A DNA stretch of 64,000 nucleotides from CAZMGT01 sp964565895 (lineage in GTDB: Bacteria; Armatimonadota; Zipacnadia; UBA1398; CAZMGT01). Positions 44,721-53,582 of the stretch are shown here, one piece after another (within the stretch, counting starts at the first letter, position 1; every line of letters starts with the position of its first letter). The stretch lies in the NCBI GenBank assembly GCA_964565895.1, contig CAZMGT010000001.1, positions 124,001-188,000 on the forward strand, written 5' to 3'. Under the pieces are notes generated by a model. The model saw only the letters and a program-made list of their open reading frames with translations. It was not told the DNA's origin and made no database searches. Made by a program: the position numbers and the translations under genes.

Positions 44721-47420
44721 ATGGCTCGGGAGAAAATCTGCGCTGTCGTCGTCTCCCACACGCACTGGGACCGCGAGTGGTATTCCACGTTCGAGCAGTT
44801 TCGCTTTCGCCTGGTTAAGCTAATTGACAAGCTGCTCCATATCCTCGACTCCGACACGCGCTTTAGGGTGTTCATGCTCGACGGGCAGGCGGTCGTCCTC
44901 GAGGACTATCTTGAGATTCGCCCGGAAAACCGCGCCCGGCTGGAGCGGTACATCGGCGAGGGGCGCATTCTCGTCGGCCCGTGGTATGTGCTCGCGGATG
45001 AGTTTCTCGTCAGCGGCGAGGCGCTCGTGCGCAACCTGCTCATCGGGCACCAGGTAGCGGAACAGTTCGGCCAGCCGATGAAAGCGGGCTATGTTCCCGA
45101 TGCCTTCGGACACACGGGCCAGCTCCCGCAGATTCTCGCGGGCTTTGGCATAGGCAGCGCGTTTTTCGGCCGGGGAATGGGGCCGGAGGGCGAGGAGCTG
45201 CCCAGCGAGTTTTCCTGGGAGGCCCCCGACGGCACGGCGGTCCTCGGTGTGCACCTTCCTCATTCATATTGCAACGCGGCGAGCCTGGGCTACCGCGGCA
45301 TTTGGGGCGGCGAGGGCCAGTTCTCGCTCGACCTTGCCCTGGAGCGCGTGCGCAGCGAGGTGCAATTTCTCGCCCAGCGCGCGGCAACGAACACCGTGCT
45401 CCTGTGCAACGGCTGCGACCACCTCGAGCCCCAGCCCGAGCTGCCCGAAATCATCGAGTATTGCAACGAGCGGCTGGAAGACGCGGAGCTCGTCCATGGC
45501 ACGCTGCTGGAGTACATCGCCCGCGTGAACGCCGCGCAGCCGGAGCTAAAGCCTCTGCGCGGCGAGCTGCACTGGGGCCGGTTTAACCTCATCCTCCCTA
45601 ACGTCCTCTCCACGCGCATTTACCTTAAGCAGGCAAACGCGCGCTGCCAGACGTTGCTCGAGAAATACGCCGAGCCCGTGGCGGCCATTGCCTGGCTTTT
45701 GGGCGAGGACTATCCCCAGGGCCTGCTCCGCTACGCGTGGAAGCTTCTCCTCAAAAACCACCCGCACGACAGCATCTGCGGGTGCAGCGTAGACGCCGTG
45801 CACCGCGAGATGATGGGCCGCTTTGAAAAGGTGGAGCAGGTGGCGGACACGATCGTTGCCCACTTCGGCGCCGCCGTGGCAGAGCGGCTTAACCTTCGCC
45901 CGCCCGAGCAGCCCCAAGAGGGCGACCCCTTCGCTCGGGCGCTTGTCGTTTTCAACCCCTGCGGCTGGGCGCGCCGCGAAGTTGCCGCGCTTAAGACGAC
46001 GGTGGCCCTGCCCGCGGGAATGCCCCCGCCCCAGGTTGTCGTCCGCGACGCCGCGGGCGAAGTCGTCCCAAGCCAGGTTCTCTCCCAAAAGCTCTCCGGC
46101 TGGCGCCACGGCGTCCCACAGGACAAAATGGCTTGGGATGTAGAGCTTGCCTTCCTTGCCGATGTTCCGCCCCTGGGGCTGGCCGTTTACTACACCTCCA
46201 CTCGCCGCGACCTGGGCCTGCGCCCAAAGAGCGAGCTCGTTGCTTCGGCAAACGCCATCGAAAACTCTCGCGTTCGCGTAGAGGCCGCGCCCGACGGCAC
46301 GCTAACGATCATCGACAAGCAAACCGGGGCGGTATATCGCGACTGCAACCTGCTTGAGGACACCGAGGACGCCGGCGACGAATATAACTTCTCCCCCGCG
46401 CAAACCAGCCGCACGATTACCAGCAAAGGCGCCCCAGGGCGCGTGTCGCTTGTGGAGAGCGGCCCGGCGCGCGCCGCGCTGCGCATTGACTTTACCCTAA
46501 CCCTTCCCGCAGGGCTGACCGAGGACCGCTGCGCCCGCACCGAGGAGACCGTGGATCTGCCCGTAAGCGTGCACGTTAGCCTGCAGCCGGGCTCGCCGCG
46601 CGTGGATATTGCGCTCACGATAGACAACCGCGCGAAAGACCACCGCCTGCGCGCGCTCTTCCCCACGGGAATCGCCGCCGACGTGTGCTTTGCCGAGCAG
46701 GCGTTTGACGTTGTCGAGCGGCGTCTCGATCTGCCTCCCGCGGACGAAACATGGTCTGAGTTGCCCAGCCCGGAAAAGCCCCAGCAGAGCTTCGTCGACG
46801 TTAGCGGCGAGGGCCGCGGGCTGTGCCTGGCCAACGTTGGCCTGCCGGAGTACGAGGTCCGCCGCGATGGCGGCCAGGCGACGATTTGCCTTACCCTGTT
46901 GCGCAGCGTGGGTTGGCTTTCGCGTGGCGATTTCATCCGCAGGCGGGGCAATGCCGGCCCGCAGATCCCCACCCCCGAGGCGCAGTGCTTGGGGAGGCAC
47001 ACCTTTCGCTATGCGCTAATCCCCCATGCCGGCGACTGGGAGGAGGCGCAGGTGTGGGCGCCCGCGCATAACTTGCGCGCGCCGCTTGCCGTCCGCGAGG
47101 AGCCGTTTCACGAGGGCCCGATTACCGTGGGGCGCATATCGCTCGTTACCGTCGAGCCCGAGGGGCTGGTGCTCAGCGCTGTAAAGAAGGCGGAGCGCGG
47201 CGACGAGCTCGTCGTCCGCCTGTATAACACGACGACAAAGCCCCTCGCGGGAACGATAACGTGCCACTTTCCCCTTCTCTCCGCGCAGCTTGCCAACCTT
47301 GAGGAGCGCCCACTGCCCAACGGCGAGCTTGAGGTTGTCGAGGGGAAAAAGGTCCAGCTCGACGTGCCGGCTAAGAGGATCATCACCCTCCTGCTCAAGC
47401 CAGCGCCCGCGCCGCACTAA
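44721..47420 (+). CDS. GH38 alpha-mannosidase
   Basis: The ATG at 44721 gives an 899-residue protein beginning close to the family motif; an in-frame extension to 44649 is Arg-rich and not family-like. HTHWDREW (His15, Asp17 as zinc ligands), YVPDAFGHTGQLPQI (nucleophile Asp127) and NHPHDSICGCSVDAVHREM (further zinc His) are intact, followed by the middle and C-terminal beta-sandwich domains. There is no signal peptide, so it should hydrolyse alpha-mannosides in the cytoplasm, probably from imported oligosaccharides. It is transcribed away from the glutamate synthase cluster across a 288-bp divergent region. Confidence 0.92.
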   Translation: MAREKICAVVVSHTHWDREWYSTFEQFRFRLVKLIDKLLHILDSDTRFRVFMLDGQAVVLEDYLEIRPENRARLERYIGEGRILVGPWYVLADEFLVSGEALVRNLLIGHQVAEQFGQPMKAGYVPDAFGHTGQLPQILAGFGIGSAFFGRGMGPEGEELPSEFSWEAPDGTAVLGVHLPHSYCNAASLGYRGIWGGEGQFSLDLALERVRSEVQFLAQRAATNTVLLCNGCDHLEPQPELPEIIEYCNERLEDAELVHGTLLEYIARVNAAQPELKPLRGELHWGRFNLILPNVLSTRIYLKQANARCQTLLEKYAEPVAAIAWLLGEDYPQGLLRYAWKLLLKNHPHDSICGCSVDAVHREMMGRFEKVEQVADTIVAHFGAAVAERLNLRPPEQPQEGDPFARALVVFNPCGWARREVAALKTTVALPAGMPPPQVVVRDAAGEVVPSQVLSQKLSGWRHGVPQDKMAWDVELAFLADVPPLGLAVYYTSTRRDLGLRPKSELVASANAIENSRVRVEAAPDGTLTIIDKQTGAVYRDCNLLEDTEDAGDEYNFSPAQTSRTITSKGAPGRVSLVESGPARAALRIDFTLTLPAGLTEDRCARTEETVDLPVSVHVSLQPGSPRVDIALTIDNRAKDHRLRALFPTGIAADVCFAEQAFDVVERRLDLPPADETWSELPSPEKPQQSFVDVSGEGRGLCLANVGLPEYEVRRDGGQATICLTLLRSVGWLSRGDFIRRRGNAGPQIPTPEAQCLGRHTFRYALIPHAGDWEEAQVWAPAHNLRAPLAVREEPFHEGPITVGRISLVTVEPEGLVLSAVKKAERGDELVVRLYNTTTKPLAGTITCHFPLLSAQLANLEERPLPNGELEVVEGKKVQLDVPAKRIITLLLKPAPAPH

Positions 47421-47498
47421 AGGCAGCGCCTGCCCTGCGCCGTTCGCCGTCGCGCGGGGCTGAGCCATCGCAGCGGGCTGTGAAAGCTTGCGCGTATG

Positions 47499-48872
47499 CT
47501 ATTGGCCGATGACCTTCGCCAGCGATTCGCTCAGCGTCTTCTCGTCTACCTTGCCCACGTGCACCGCAGCGATCTTGCCCTCGCGGTTGACGATAACGAT
47601 CGTGGGCACTGTGGTTACCTTGTATTCCTCAAACGCCTTGGCCGAGGTTTCCATGTTCTGGTTTAAGGTAATGGTGTTCATTTTTCCGGCGAACTTGCCC
47701 TTAACGGCAGCGATGATCTTTTGCTGCTCCACGGCGTCGTCCACATCCGGGCTGTAGAAGAACAAAAGCAGCGGCTGGTGCGTATCCAGGGCAAAGCCGA
47801 TAATCCGCGTTGACGCCGGCGCGGGTTTGCCGAGCAGCTCCCGCGGCCCGGGGCCCGCCGCTGCCGGTTGTGCCGGCGGCTTTTCCGGCGCAGAAGGAGC
47901 AGCCGGCGCGGGCGCTGGCGGAGCTGCCGGTTGCTCCGGGGCGGGCTGCTCTGCCGCGGGCGGCTGTGGCGCAGGCGGCGGAGGAGCGGGGGCCACCGGC
48001 GGCCGCGCCGGCCGCTCTATCGGCGCCCCAGCGAGCGCCTCCTGCACCGCCGCGCGAAGCACGCCGATGTCCGTAAGCGAGGGGAATACTTTGCGGATCC
48101 TCTTGTCCGCGCCAATGACCACCAGCGTGGGAAAGCACTGCACGCCATAGTCGGCAATGGCCTTCTTGTCCGCCGCCACGCCCTCAGACAGGGTGAGGAT
48201 GTTAATCTTATCGCCAAAGGCAATCTTCAGCCCTTCCACGATCCCCTGCTGCTGGCGGGAGAACTTGCTCCACTCCGCATGGAAGAAGAGCACGGTGGGC
48301 TTGCCCGAGTCCAGCGCCTGGGCGATCGCCTGGGTGCTCGGCTTGGCCCCCAGGCCCACGCTGAGAAGCAGCGACCGCGCGGGCACAGCCGTGGGGCGCG
48401 GGCGCTCTAGCACGCGCCGCGGCTTAATCCCCCCGCTCGCGCGAATGGCATCGTTAATCGCCGCGCGCAGCTTTGTCTCCGGCGCGTAGCCCTCGAATAC
48501 CGCGCGAATTATCCCATCGGTGCTAATGATTACCGTTGTCGGAATGCGTTTTGCCCCGAACTGCTCGAAGATCTTGTCGCCCTCTTCGGTCCCCGCGAGC
48601 GCGCGGACGAAAATGGCCCGCCCGAGAAACTCCCGGCGCAGCGTGCTCCAGATAACCGACTCGTGGATCAGGTCCGGCCCGCCGTCGCCGTCGAAGGTAA
48701 GCACGATGGTGCGGTTTTGGGCGAGGGCCTCCTGGAGGGCAGGGGCGGTAAGCGGGGCCTTCTCACCCACAGCCTCGGCTAGGGGCTTCTGCAACCCTTG
48801 GGCAGAGCACACATATCCAGAAGCGAAAACGAAAAACGCCGCACAAACGAAGGCCAAAAACGCCGCGCGCAT
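47499..48872 (-). CDS. Exported protein with three thioredoxin-fold domains, none with CxxC
   Basis: The ATG at 48872 is preceded by GGAGG and gives 457 residues with a Sec signal (AAFLAFVCAAFFVFASGYV). Three thioredoxin-like domains are visible, each with the cis-Pro strand (IPTTVIIS, FPTLVVIG, VPTIVIVN). The second has WSKFS where thioredoxins have WCxxC, and the first and third lack the pair entirely. A Pro/Ala-rich linker of about 60 residues precedes the third domain. With no redox cysteines it may act as a binding or chaperone-like scaffold. A clear promoter lies upstream, so it is transcribed independently of the VWA gene. Confidence 0.7.
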   Translation of the reverse strand: MRAAFLAFVCAAFFVFASGYVCSAQGLQKPLAEAVGEKAPLTAPALQEALAQNRTIVLTFDGDGGPDLIHESVIWSTLRREFLGRAIFVRALAGTEEGDKIFEQFGAKRIPTTVIISTDGIIRAVFEGYAPETKLRAAINDAIRASGGIKPRRVLERPRPTAVPARSLLLSVGLGAKPSTQAIAQALDSGKPTVLFFHAEWSKFSRQQQGIVEGLKIAFGDKINILTLSEGVAADKKAIADYGVQCFPTLVVIGADKRIRKVFPSLTDIGVLRAAVQEALAGAPIERPARPPVAPAPPPPAPQPPAAEQPAPEQPAAPPAPAPAAPSAPEKPPAQPAAAGPGPRELLGKPAPASTRIIGFALDTHQPLLLFFYSPDVDDAVEQQKIIAAVKGKFAGKMNTITLNQNMETSAKAFEEYKVTTVPTIVIVNREGKIAAVHVGKVDEKTLSESLAKVIGQ

Positions 48873-48934
48873 TACAGGAGCACCTCCGCCGGTCGCAGGC
48901 TTCGCCAGGCGGTCGAGCACCCAGCGGCAGGTTG

Positions 48935-48964
48935 ACTATATGCCACCGTTGCGCGCGGTGTCAA
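48935..48964 (-). promoter_or_regulatory. Sigma70-type promoter of the triple thioredoxin-fold gene
   Basis: Minus strand TTGACA (48964-48959), 18-nt spacer, TATAGT (48940-48935). The -35 is perfect and the -10 matches five of six. It lies about 60 nt ahead of the ATG at 48872 in a 262-bp gap after the VWA gene stop. I see nothing else in that gap. Confidence 0.75.
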
Positions 48965-49134
48965 GAAAACGGGCCGCTGCCTGCGCCTCAGCCCCAGCGC
49001 TGCGCCTTTGCGCAAGCGCAACCGGCGCCGGCCGCCAAAGCTAAAGTTGCCTGCTCTGTCGGCTTGCCTAGCGCGCGGGCCACCGCGCCAGCGGGCCGCT
49101 GGGGCGGGCAAAAGGCGGGCACAGCGGCCCAAGG

Positions 49135-52071
49135 CTATTTCTCGGCCCTCCGCCGGGCGCGGCGCTTGGCCACGCGCAGGCGCGAGAACGTGTCGCCCGC
49201 GCGGCGGCCGCTCGGCTCGCCCTCGGCCTTCGCGGCATGGGCGCGGGCGGCGGCTTCCGCCAGCCGCTGCGCCAGCTCCTCCGCCGCGGCAGGCTGGGCA
49301 ATGGCCTCCGGCTGCGCCTTGGCCGGCGCCCGCTCCTCGGCGCGGTCGGACTGCGGGGAATATTTAGCAAGCGCCCTGCGCTTGGCTTCGAACAACGCCG
49401 AGACGGTCGGCGCGGGCGCAGGCTTGGCAGCTGGGCGAAGCGCCCGCGCAGCGCGCCCCAGCCACTCCAGCGCCCGCCGCACCTGCTCGCCCCCTATGGC
49501 CAACCGGCGCACGGCGACGTCGGCGGGAAAGAGGAGCGCCCCGAGGAGCACAAACAGCGGCCAGAGCGGCGAACTGGTGCGCGTCGCGCGCCGGGGAGCG
49601 GTGAAAATCGCCGAAGCGTCGCTCGCGCGCAGCAGGCGGCCCCCGGCAGCTTCGGCGAGCCGCGAGAGCAAGAAGCGGTTCGTCCCCAGCGCGCGATATT
49701 CATCGAGATAGGGCACAGCGGCGGCGACAACCTGTTGCGCGGTTGAGCCGTCGGGCTTTTTGCACACGACATTTGCCACATAGGGCCCCACGTCGCGCGC
49801 GGGAAACGTTTGCCGATATCGCCAGGGAGCGATTTGCACGAGGTCGAGCGTGCGCCGGGCAAAGTTGGGCAGCGAGAGCGTGGCGGAAACCTCTAGCCCG
49901 CTCAGCGAGCGCCCCTCCTCGCCGAACGCTTCCACGAGGAGCTCGCCCTGGCCGCGGTCGATGGTCAGCGTGGTCTCGATCTCGCCGCTTTCCTCCGGGC
50001 GCAGGGCCCAGCGGACAATCTGCGCCCACAGCTTGGAAAATTCCGGCCAGGAAAGCCAGCGCGCCGCCCAACGATTTTTCGCGTCGGAGGTAAACGCAAA
50101 CGCCCGCCCCAAGCCGTAGCGCCAGTGGGCGAACAGCGGGTCGTCGTGAAGCGCGGCCATGGCCACGCGCGCCGTGGGCTTCGCCGTGGTCGCCACATAG
50201 CCCAAAAGCGGCGGCGCGCTGCCCCAGTCAATCGCACGCAGCGGCTCGTCTGTGGCGTCTACCCGCGGGAAAAACGGCTTTTCCACAAGTGCCGGCCGCG
50301 CGGCGAGAAACGTCTCCTTTGCGTAAATTCGGGGCACCTGAGCCATGCTTTGCGCGACGTAAAACCGCCCCTTGCCCGCGTTTGCCAGCTCCTCCAAAAA
50401 CGGGCTGTGGCAGCCAAAGCCCACGGACACCACGCTGAGCGTAATCTTCTCCTCCTCGGCCATGCGCCGCGCGAGCGGCAGGCAGCCCTCTTGTTGCTCC
50501 GAGTCGCTCCCGTCGGCAAGCAGGATGATGTGCCGCACAGCGGCCGATGAGCGCGTCAACGCCTGGTAAGCGGTGGAGATGCCGGTGTAGACGAAAATTC
50601 CCCCGCCCCCGCCGCGCAGCCGGTTGATCTGCTCCTCCAGCGCCGACCGATCGGCTACCTTGCCCAGGGGAACGACGAACCTGGCGTTGGTGTCCGTGGC
50701 GATGACGCAAATTTCGTCGTTCGGACCGAGCAGGCGCGCCGCCTCGCATGCCGCAGCGTTGGCCATGACGATCTTGGGCACGCCATCTTCCAGCTCTTCC
50801 ATGCTCCCCGAATTGTCGATAACCAGGCACAGCGCGACGGCCGCTGCGCGCCGCTCCTGGCGCACCTCCGTGGACACGGGCAGGGCGCGTTCCACCGGCG
50901 TGTGCCAGTATCCGCCCGGGCCGAAGCTGTTCTCGCCGCCGATCATCCCCAAGCCAACGCCCAAGTCGCGCACGGCAGCCTCGAGAGCAAGCATTTGCTC
51001 CGCGGTAAACTCCGCCGCACTCGCGTCGCAGAGCAGAACGGCATCGTAGGCGGCGACCCCCGCGGCGCTTGCGGGGAGGGCCTGCGGCGGGGCGATTGTG
51101 CACTGGATATCCACTCCGCGCAGCACATCGGCAAGATAGCGCGCGTCCTCTGCACGCGAGGCGACAGCGAGCACCTGCGGCTTGCCCGCCACGCGCACAA
51201 AGCCATAGCCCTCGTTGTTCTGAGCAATGGTGTCCTGCGCGGCGTTGACGCGCACGCGCACGGTGTAAAACCCCGGGCTGCGCAAGAGCAGCGTGTGGTG
51301 GACCAGGTTTGTCCCAGGGGCGAGAGGCGCCGCGACTTGGCCCGCGAGGCGCTCGTTGCAAAAAAACAAAAGCGCAGCATTCGTCCGAGTCGTCGCGCGG
51401 AGGACAACGCGCACATCAACCGGCTCCCCGCAAGCGGCGTGCGCGGGCAGGTCAACCTTGTCCACGAGGACCTCGGGTCCGCGCCGCGCGCTGAGGGGGA
51501 GGGCGTAGATGGTTACCCCGTTGGCTTTGGCGACGAGCGCCTCGTCGGCGGCACGCCCGAGGTTTTCGTTGCCATCGCTGAGCACCACGCACAGCTTCTC
51601 CGCGCCCTCGCCAAACGCCGCCGTAGCCAAGCGCAGAGCGCGGGCAAGGTTTGTATGGCCGGTCCTCGGTCGGGACTCAATTGCCCTAACCTCAAGCTGC
51701 GGCCCGGGGAGGTTCTCCATCCGCGCGTCCTCGCCGAAGACGATTATCCCCGCGCGGTCGCCCGGGCGCATGTGCTTTGTTGCCTCGTTGACAAACTCAA
51801 TCGCCCGGCGCCGCTGCTCCCGCGGGATGCTGTCAGAAACGTCGAGCAAAAAAAGAGCGCACACGGCGTCGCTCGTGCGCACCGCGCGAGGGCCGGCAAG
51901 GGCGAGGATAAGCAGCGCGGCCACCGTCAGGCGCAGGCCAAGGGACGTTCCGCCCCGCCACGCGGAGAGCTCCGCCGCGGTGCGCCGCGCCACGAAGACA
52001 AACAGCGGCAGCAGCCCGAGCAACCACAACGCCGAGGGATACTCAAACGCCACGGGCAACGCCCGGAGCAC
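49135..52071 (-). CDS. Membrane protein with two VWA domains and an amidotransferase-like middle
   Basis: A 978-residue protein. Two N-terminal membrane segments (ALWLLGLLPLFVFVA; LTVAALLILALAG) are followed by a VWA domain with MIDAS start LLDVSDSIP (about 75). A beta-rich region and a GATase-like fold follow (AYDAVLLCDASAAEFTAEQ, LGMIGGENSFGPGGYW), then a second VWA domain inserted in it (VIDNSGSM, about 420). A membrane helix lies near 850 (LWPLFVLLGALLFPADVAV), and the tail is Ala/Arg/Lys-rich. The architecture resembles Planctomycetes-type BatA/amidotransferase-like proteins of unknown role. The cupin gene ends 23 bp upstream. Confidence 0.75.
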   Translation of the reverse strand: MLRALPVAFEYPSALWLLGLLPLFVFVARRTAAELSAWRGGTSLGLRLTVAALLILALAGPRAVRTSDAVCALFLLDVSDSIPREQRRRAIEFVNEATKHMRPGDRAGIIVFGEDARMENLPGPQLEVRAIESRPRTGHTNLARALRLATAAFGEGAEKLCVVLSDGNENLGRAADEALVAKANGVTIYALPLSARRGPEVLVDKVDLPAHAACGEPVDVRVVLRATTRTNAALLFFCNERLAGQVAAPLAPGTNLVHHTLLLRSPGFYTVRVRVNAAQDTIAQNNEGYGFVRVAGKPQVLAVASRAEDARYLADVLRGVDIQCTIAPPQALPASAAGVAAYDAVLLCDASAAEFTAEQMLALEAAVRDLGVGLGMIGGENSFGPGGYWHTPVERALPVSTEVRQERRAAAVALCLVIDNSGSMEELEDGVPKIVMANAAACEAARLLGPNDEICVIATDTNARFVVPLGKVADRSALEEQINRLRGGGGGIFVYTGISTAYQALTRSSAAVRHIILLADGSDSEQQEGCLPLARRMAEEEKITLSVVSVGFGCHSPFLEELANAGKGRFYVAQSMAQVPRIYAKETFLAARPALVEKPFFPRVDATDEPLRAIDWGSAPPLLGYVATTAKPTARVAMAALHDDPLFAHWRYGLGRAFAFTSDAKNRWAARWLSWPEFSKLWAQIVRWALRPEESGEIETTLTIDRGQGELLVEAFGEEGRSLSGLEVSATLSLPNFARRTLDLVQIAPWRYRQTFPARDVGPYVANVVCKKPDGSTAQQVVAAAVPYLDEYRALGTNRFLLSRLAEAAGGRLLRASDASAIFTAPRRATRTSSPLWPLFVLLGALLFPADVAVRRLAIGGEQVRRALEWLGRAARALRPAAKPAPAPTVSALFEAKRRALAKYSPQSDRAEERAPAKAQPEAIAQPAAAEELAQRLAEAAARAHAAKAEGEPSGRRAGDTFSRLRVAKRRARRRAEK

Positions 52072-52094
52072 CTCCCGCCTCGCGCGCCTGCCCC

Positions 52095-52448
52095 TTAGCT
52101 CTCCTCCGCGAGAAACTCGTCCTCCGGCGAAAACGGCGGGACAACGACGTTAACGATGCGCAGCTTGCCCACCGCGCGGTGCACCGCCCCCGGAGGAATC
52201 ATAACCGCCGTTCCGCGGCGCAGGGGCACAGCCTCGCCGTCGATCTCCAGCGTTCCCTCGCCTTCGAGGACGAGGTAATACTCGGTTTGCCTTTTGTGGT
52301 AGTGGGGCTTTGAGTCCTTGGAGATGTCTACCACGTGAATGCTCAGGTGCTCGTTGTCCTCGCCGGTGATAATGCGGAACGCTCGGCCGCAGGGGCAGTC
52401 GACCGGCGGGGTGTTGTCGAGCTGCTTAACCACAAAGCGCTGGGCCAT
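52095..52448 (-). CDS. Small single-domain cupin
   Basis: A 117-residue cupin barrel with motif 1 HYHKRQTEYYLVLEGEG (His/His/Glu metal set) and motif 2 PPGAVHRA. GGGAGG lies just before the ATG. Such cupins bind a metal and small sugars or organic acids; the substrate cannot be told. It precedes the VWA gene by 23 bp and may share its mRNA. Confidence 0.8.
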   Translation of the reverse strand: MAQRFVVKQLDNTPPVDCPCGRAFRIITGEDNEHLSIHVVDISKDSKPHYHKRQTEYYLVLEGEGTLEIDGEAVPLRRGTAVMIPPGAVHRAVGKLRIVNVVVPPFSPEDEFLAEES

Positions 52449-52553
52449 TGTCCCGCCTCCCTTTGAGCAATTATTTCGCGGGGCCGCGCCTGTTTTCCGC
52501 CCGGGACGTTCCGGCGGGCCTGGCTTTCCCGCCGAGCAGGCAGGGCGGCGGCG

Positions 52554-53582
52554 CTAAAACGCCGTCTCCCTCGTCCGCCACAGGAGGTATAGGAAAAACG
52601 GCGCGCCGAGCACCGCAGTGATAATCCCAATGGGCAGCTCGCGCGGGGCGAGGACCGTTCGCGCGGCGAGATCTGCAAGCACGACAAGGGCCGCGCCGGC
52701 AAGCAGCGAGGCGGGGAGCAGGCGCCGATGATCCGGCCCGACGATGCGGCGCATCATGTGGGGCACGATCAGTCCCACGAAGCCGATTACCCCACAGGCG
52801 GCCACGGCCGCCGCGGCAAGCATGGCCGAGGTGACGAGCAGCGCCCGGCGCGCCCGCTCTACGTCAACCCCGACGTACTGCGCGGGCTCGTCTCCGAGGA
52901 GCATAACGTTTAGCTCGCGCGCATAAACGCGGGCGATGGCCGCTCCGGCAACGGCTAGCGGGGCGACCATGGCTACGTGCCCCCATCCCCGGCCGTTAAG
53001 GCTGCCCATAAGCCAGACCACCGCCTGGCCCATGTCGTTCTGGCGGTAGATTATCAGCGCGCTGGTAACCGCCGAAGCGAGCGCCCCCACGGCGATCCCC
53101 GTAAGCAGAAGCGTTCCCACGGGCACGCGGCCCCCGCGCCGCGCCAGAGCATAGACGACGAACGTTACGGCAAGCGCCCCCGCGAAGGCAAACAGCGGGA
53201 CCGCCCCCAGGCTAAGCACGCGCAGGCGAATGTCGAGCACAATGGCCAAAACGGCCCCGAGCGCCGCCCCAGGGGAGATCCCGATAATATACGGGTCGGC
53301 CATGGGGTTGCGAAAAAAACCCTGCATAACCGCCCCCGCCGCAGCCAGCGCGGCGCCGACAACCACCCCGAGCACGGCGCGGGGCAGGCGCACACGCAGA
53401 ACGACGTCGCAATGCCCAGGAGGAATGCCTGCCAGCGAGACGTGTTCGCCGACGAAAGGCAGAGCGTGGGCGATCGCCCGCAGGGCGTGGCCCGCGGGAA
53501 TGTTCGCCGGGCCGATAACCACTGCGCCGAGCAGCGCAACGACCAGCGCGGCAAGGCAGCCGACCAGCGCGGCGCGGCTCAT
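52554..53582 (-). CDS. btuC: Vitamin B12 ABC transporter, permease (FecCD/BtuC family)
   Basis: A 342-residue polytopic permease. The ATG at 53582 overlaps the btuF stop as ATGA, so I prefer it to an in-frame start at 53636 that would extend 18 polar residues. The pattern LPRAVLGVVVGAALAAAGAVMQGFFRNPMADPYIIGISPGAALG is that of FecCD-type permeases, and GFVGLIVPHMMRRIVGPDHR is the loop that contacts the ATPase. The cobalamin riboswitch upstream of the operon points to cobalamin rather than an iron siderophore. Confidence 0.88.
   Translation of the reverse strand: MSRAALVGCLAALVVALLGAVVIGPANIPAGHALRAIAHALPFVGEHVSLAGIPPGHCDVVLRVRLPRAVLGVVVGAALAAAGAVMQGFFRNPMADPYIIGISPGAALGAVLAIVLDIRLRVLSLGAVPLFAFAGALAVTFVVYALARRGGRVPVGTLLLTGIAVGALASAVTSALIIYRQNDMGQAVVWLMGSLNGRGWGHVAMVAPLAVAGAAIARVYARELNVMLLGDEPAQYVGVDVERARRALLVTSAMLAAAAVAACGVIGFVGLIVPHMMRRIVGPDHRRLLPASLLAGAALVVLADLAARTVLAPRELPIGIITAVLGAPFFLYLLWRTRETAF

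Noticed and set aside
13769..47420. SusC/SusD or TonB-dependent receptor pair in the glycan island
   Set aside because: No beta-barrel receptor, plug domain or SusD-like lipoprotein could be identified among the genes read.
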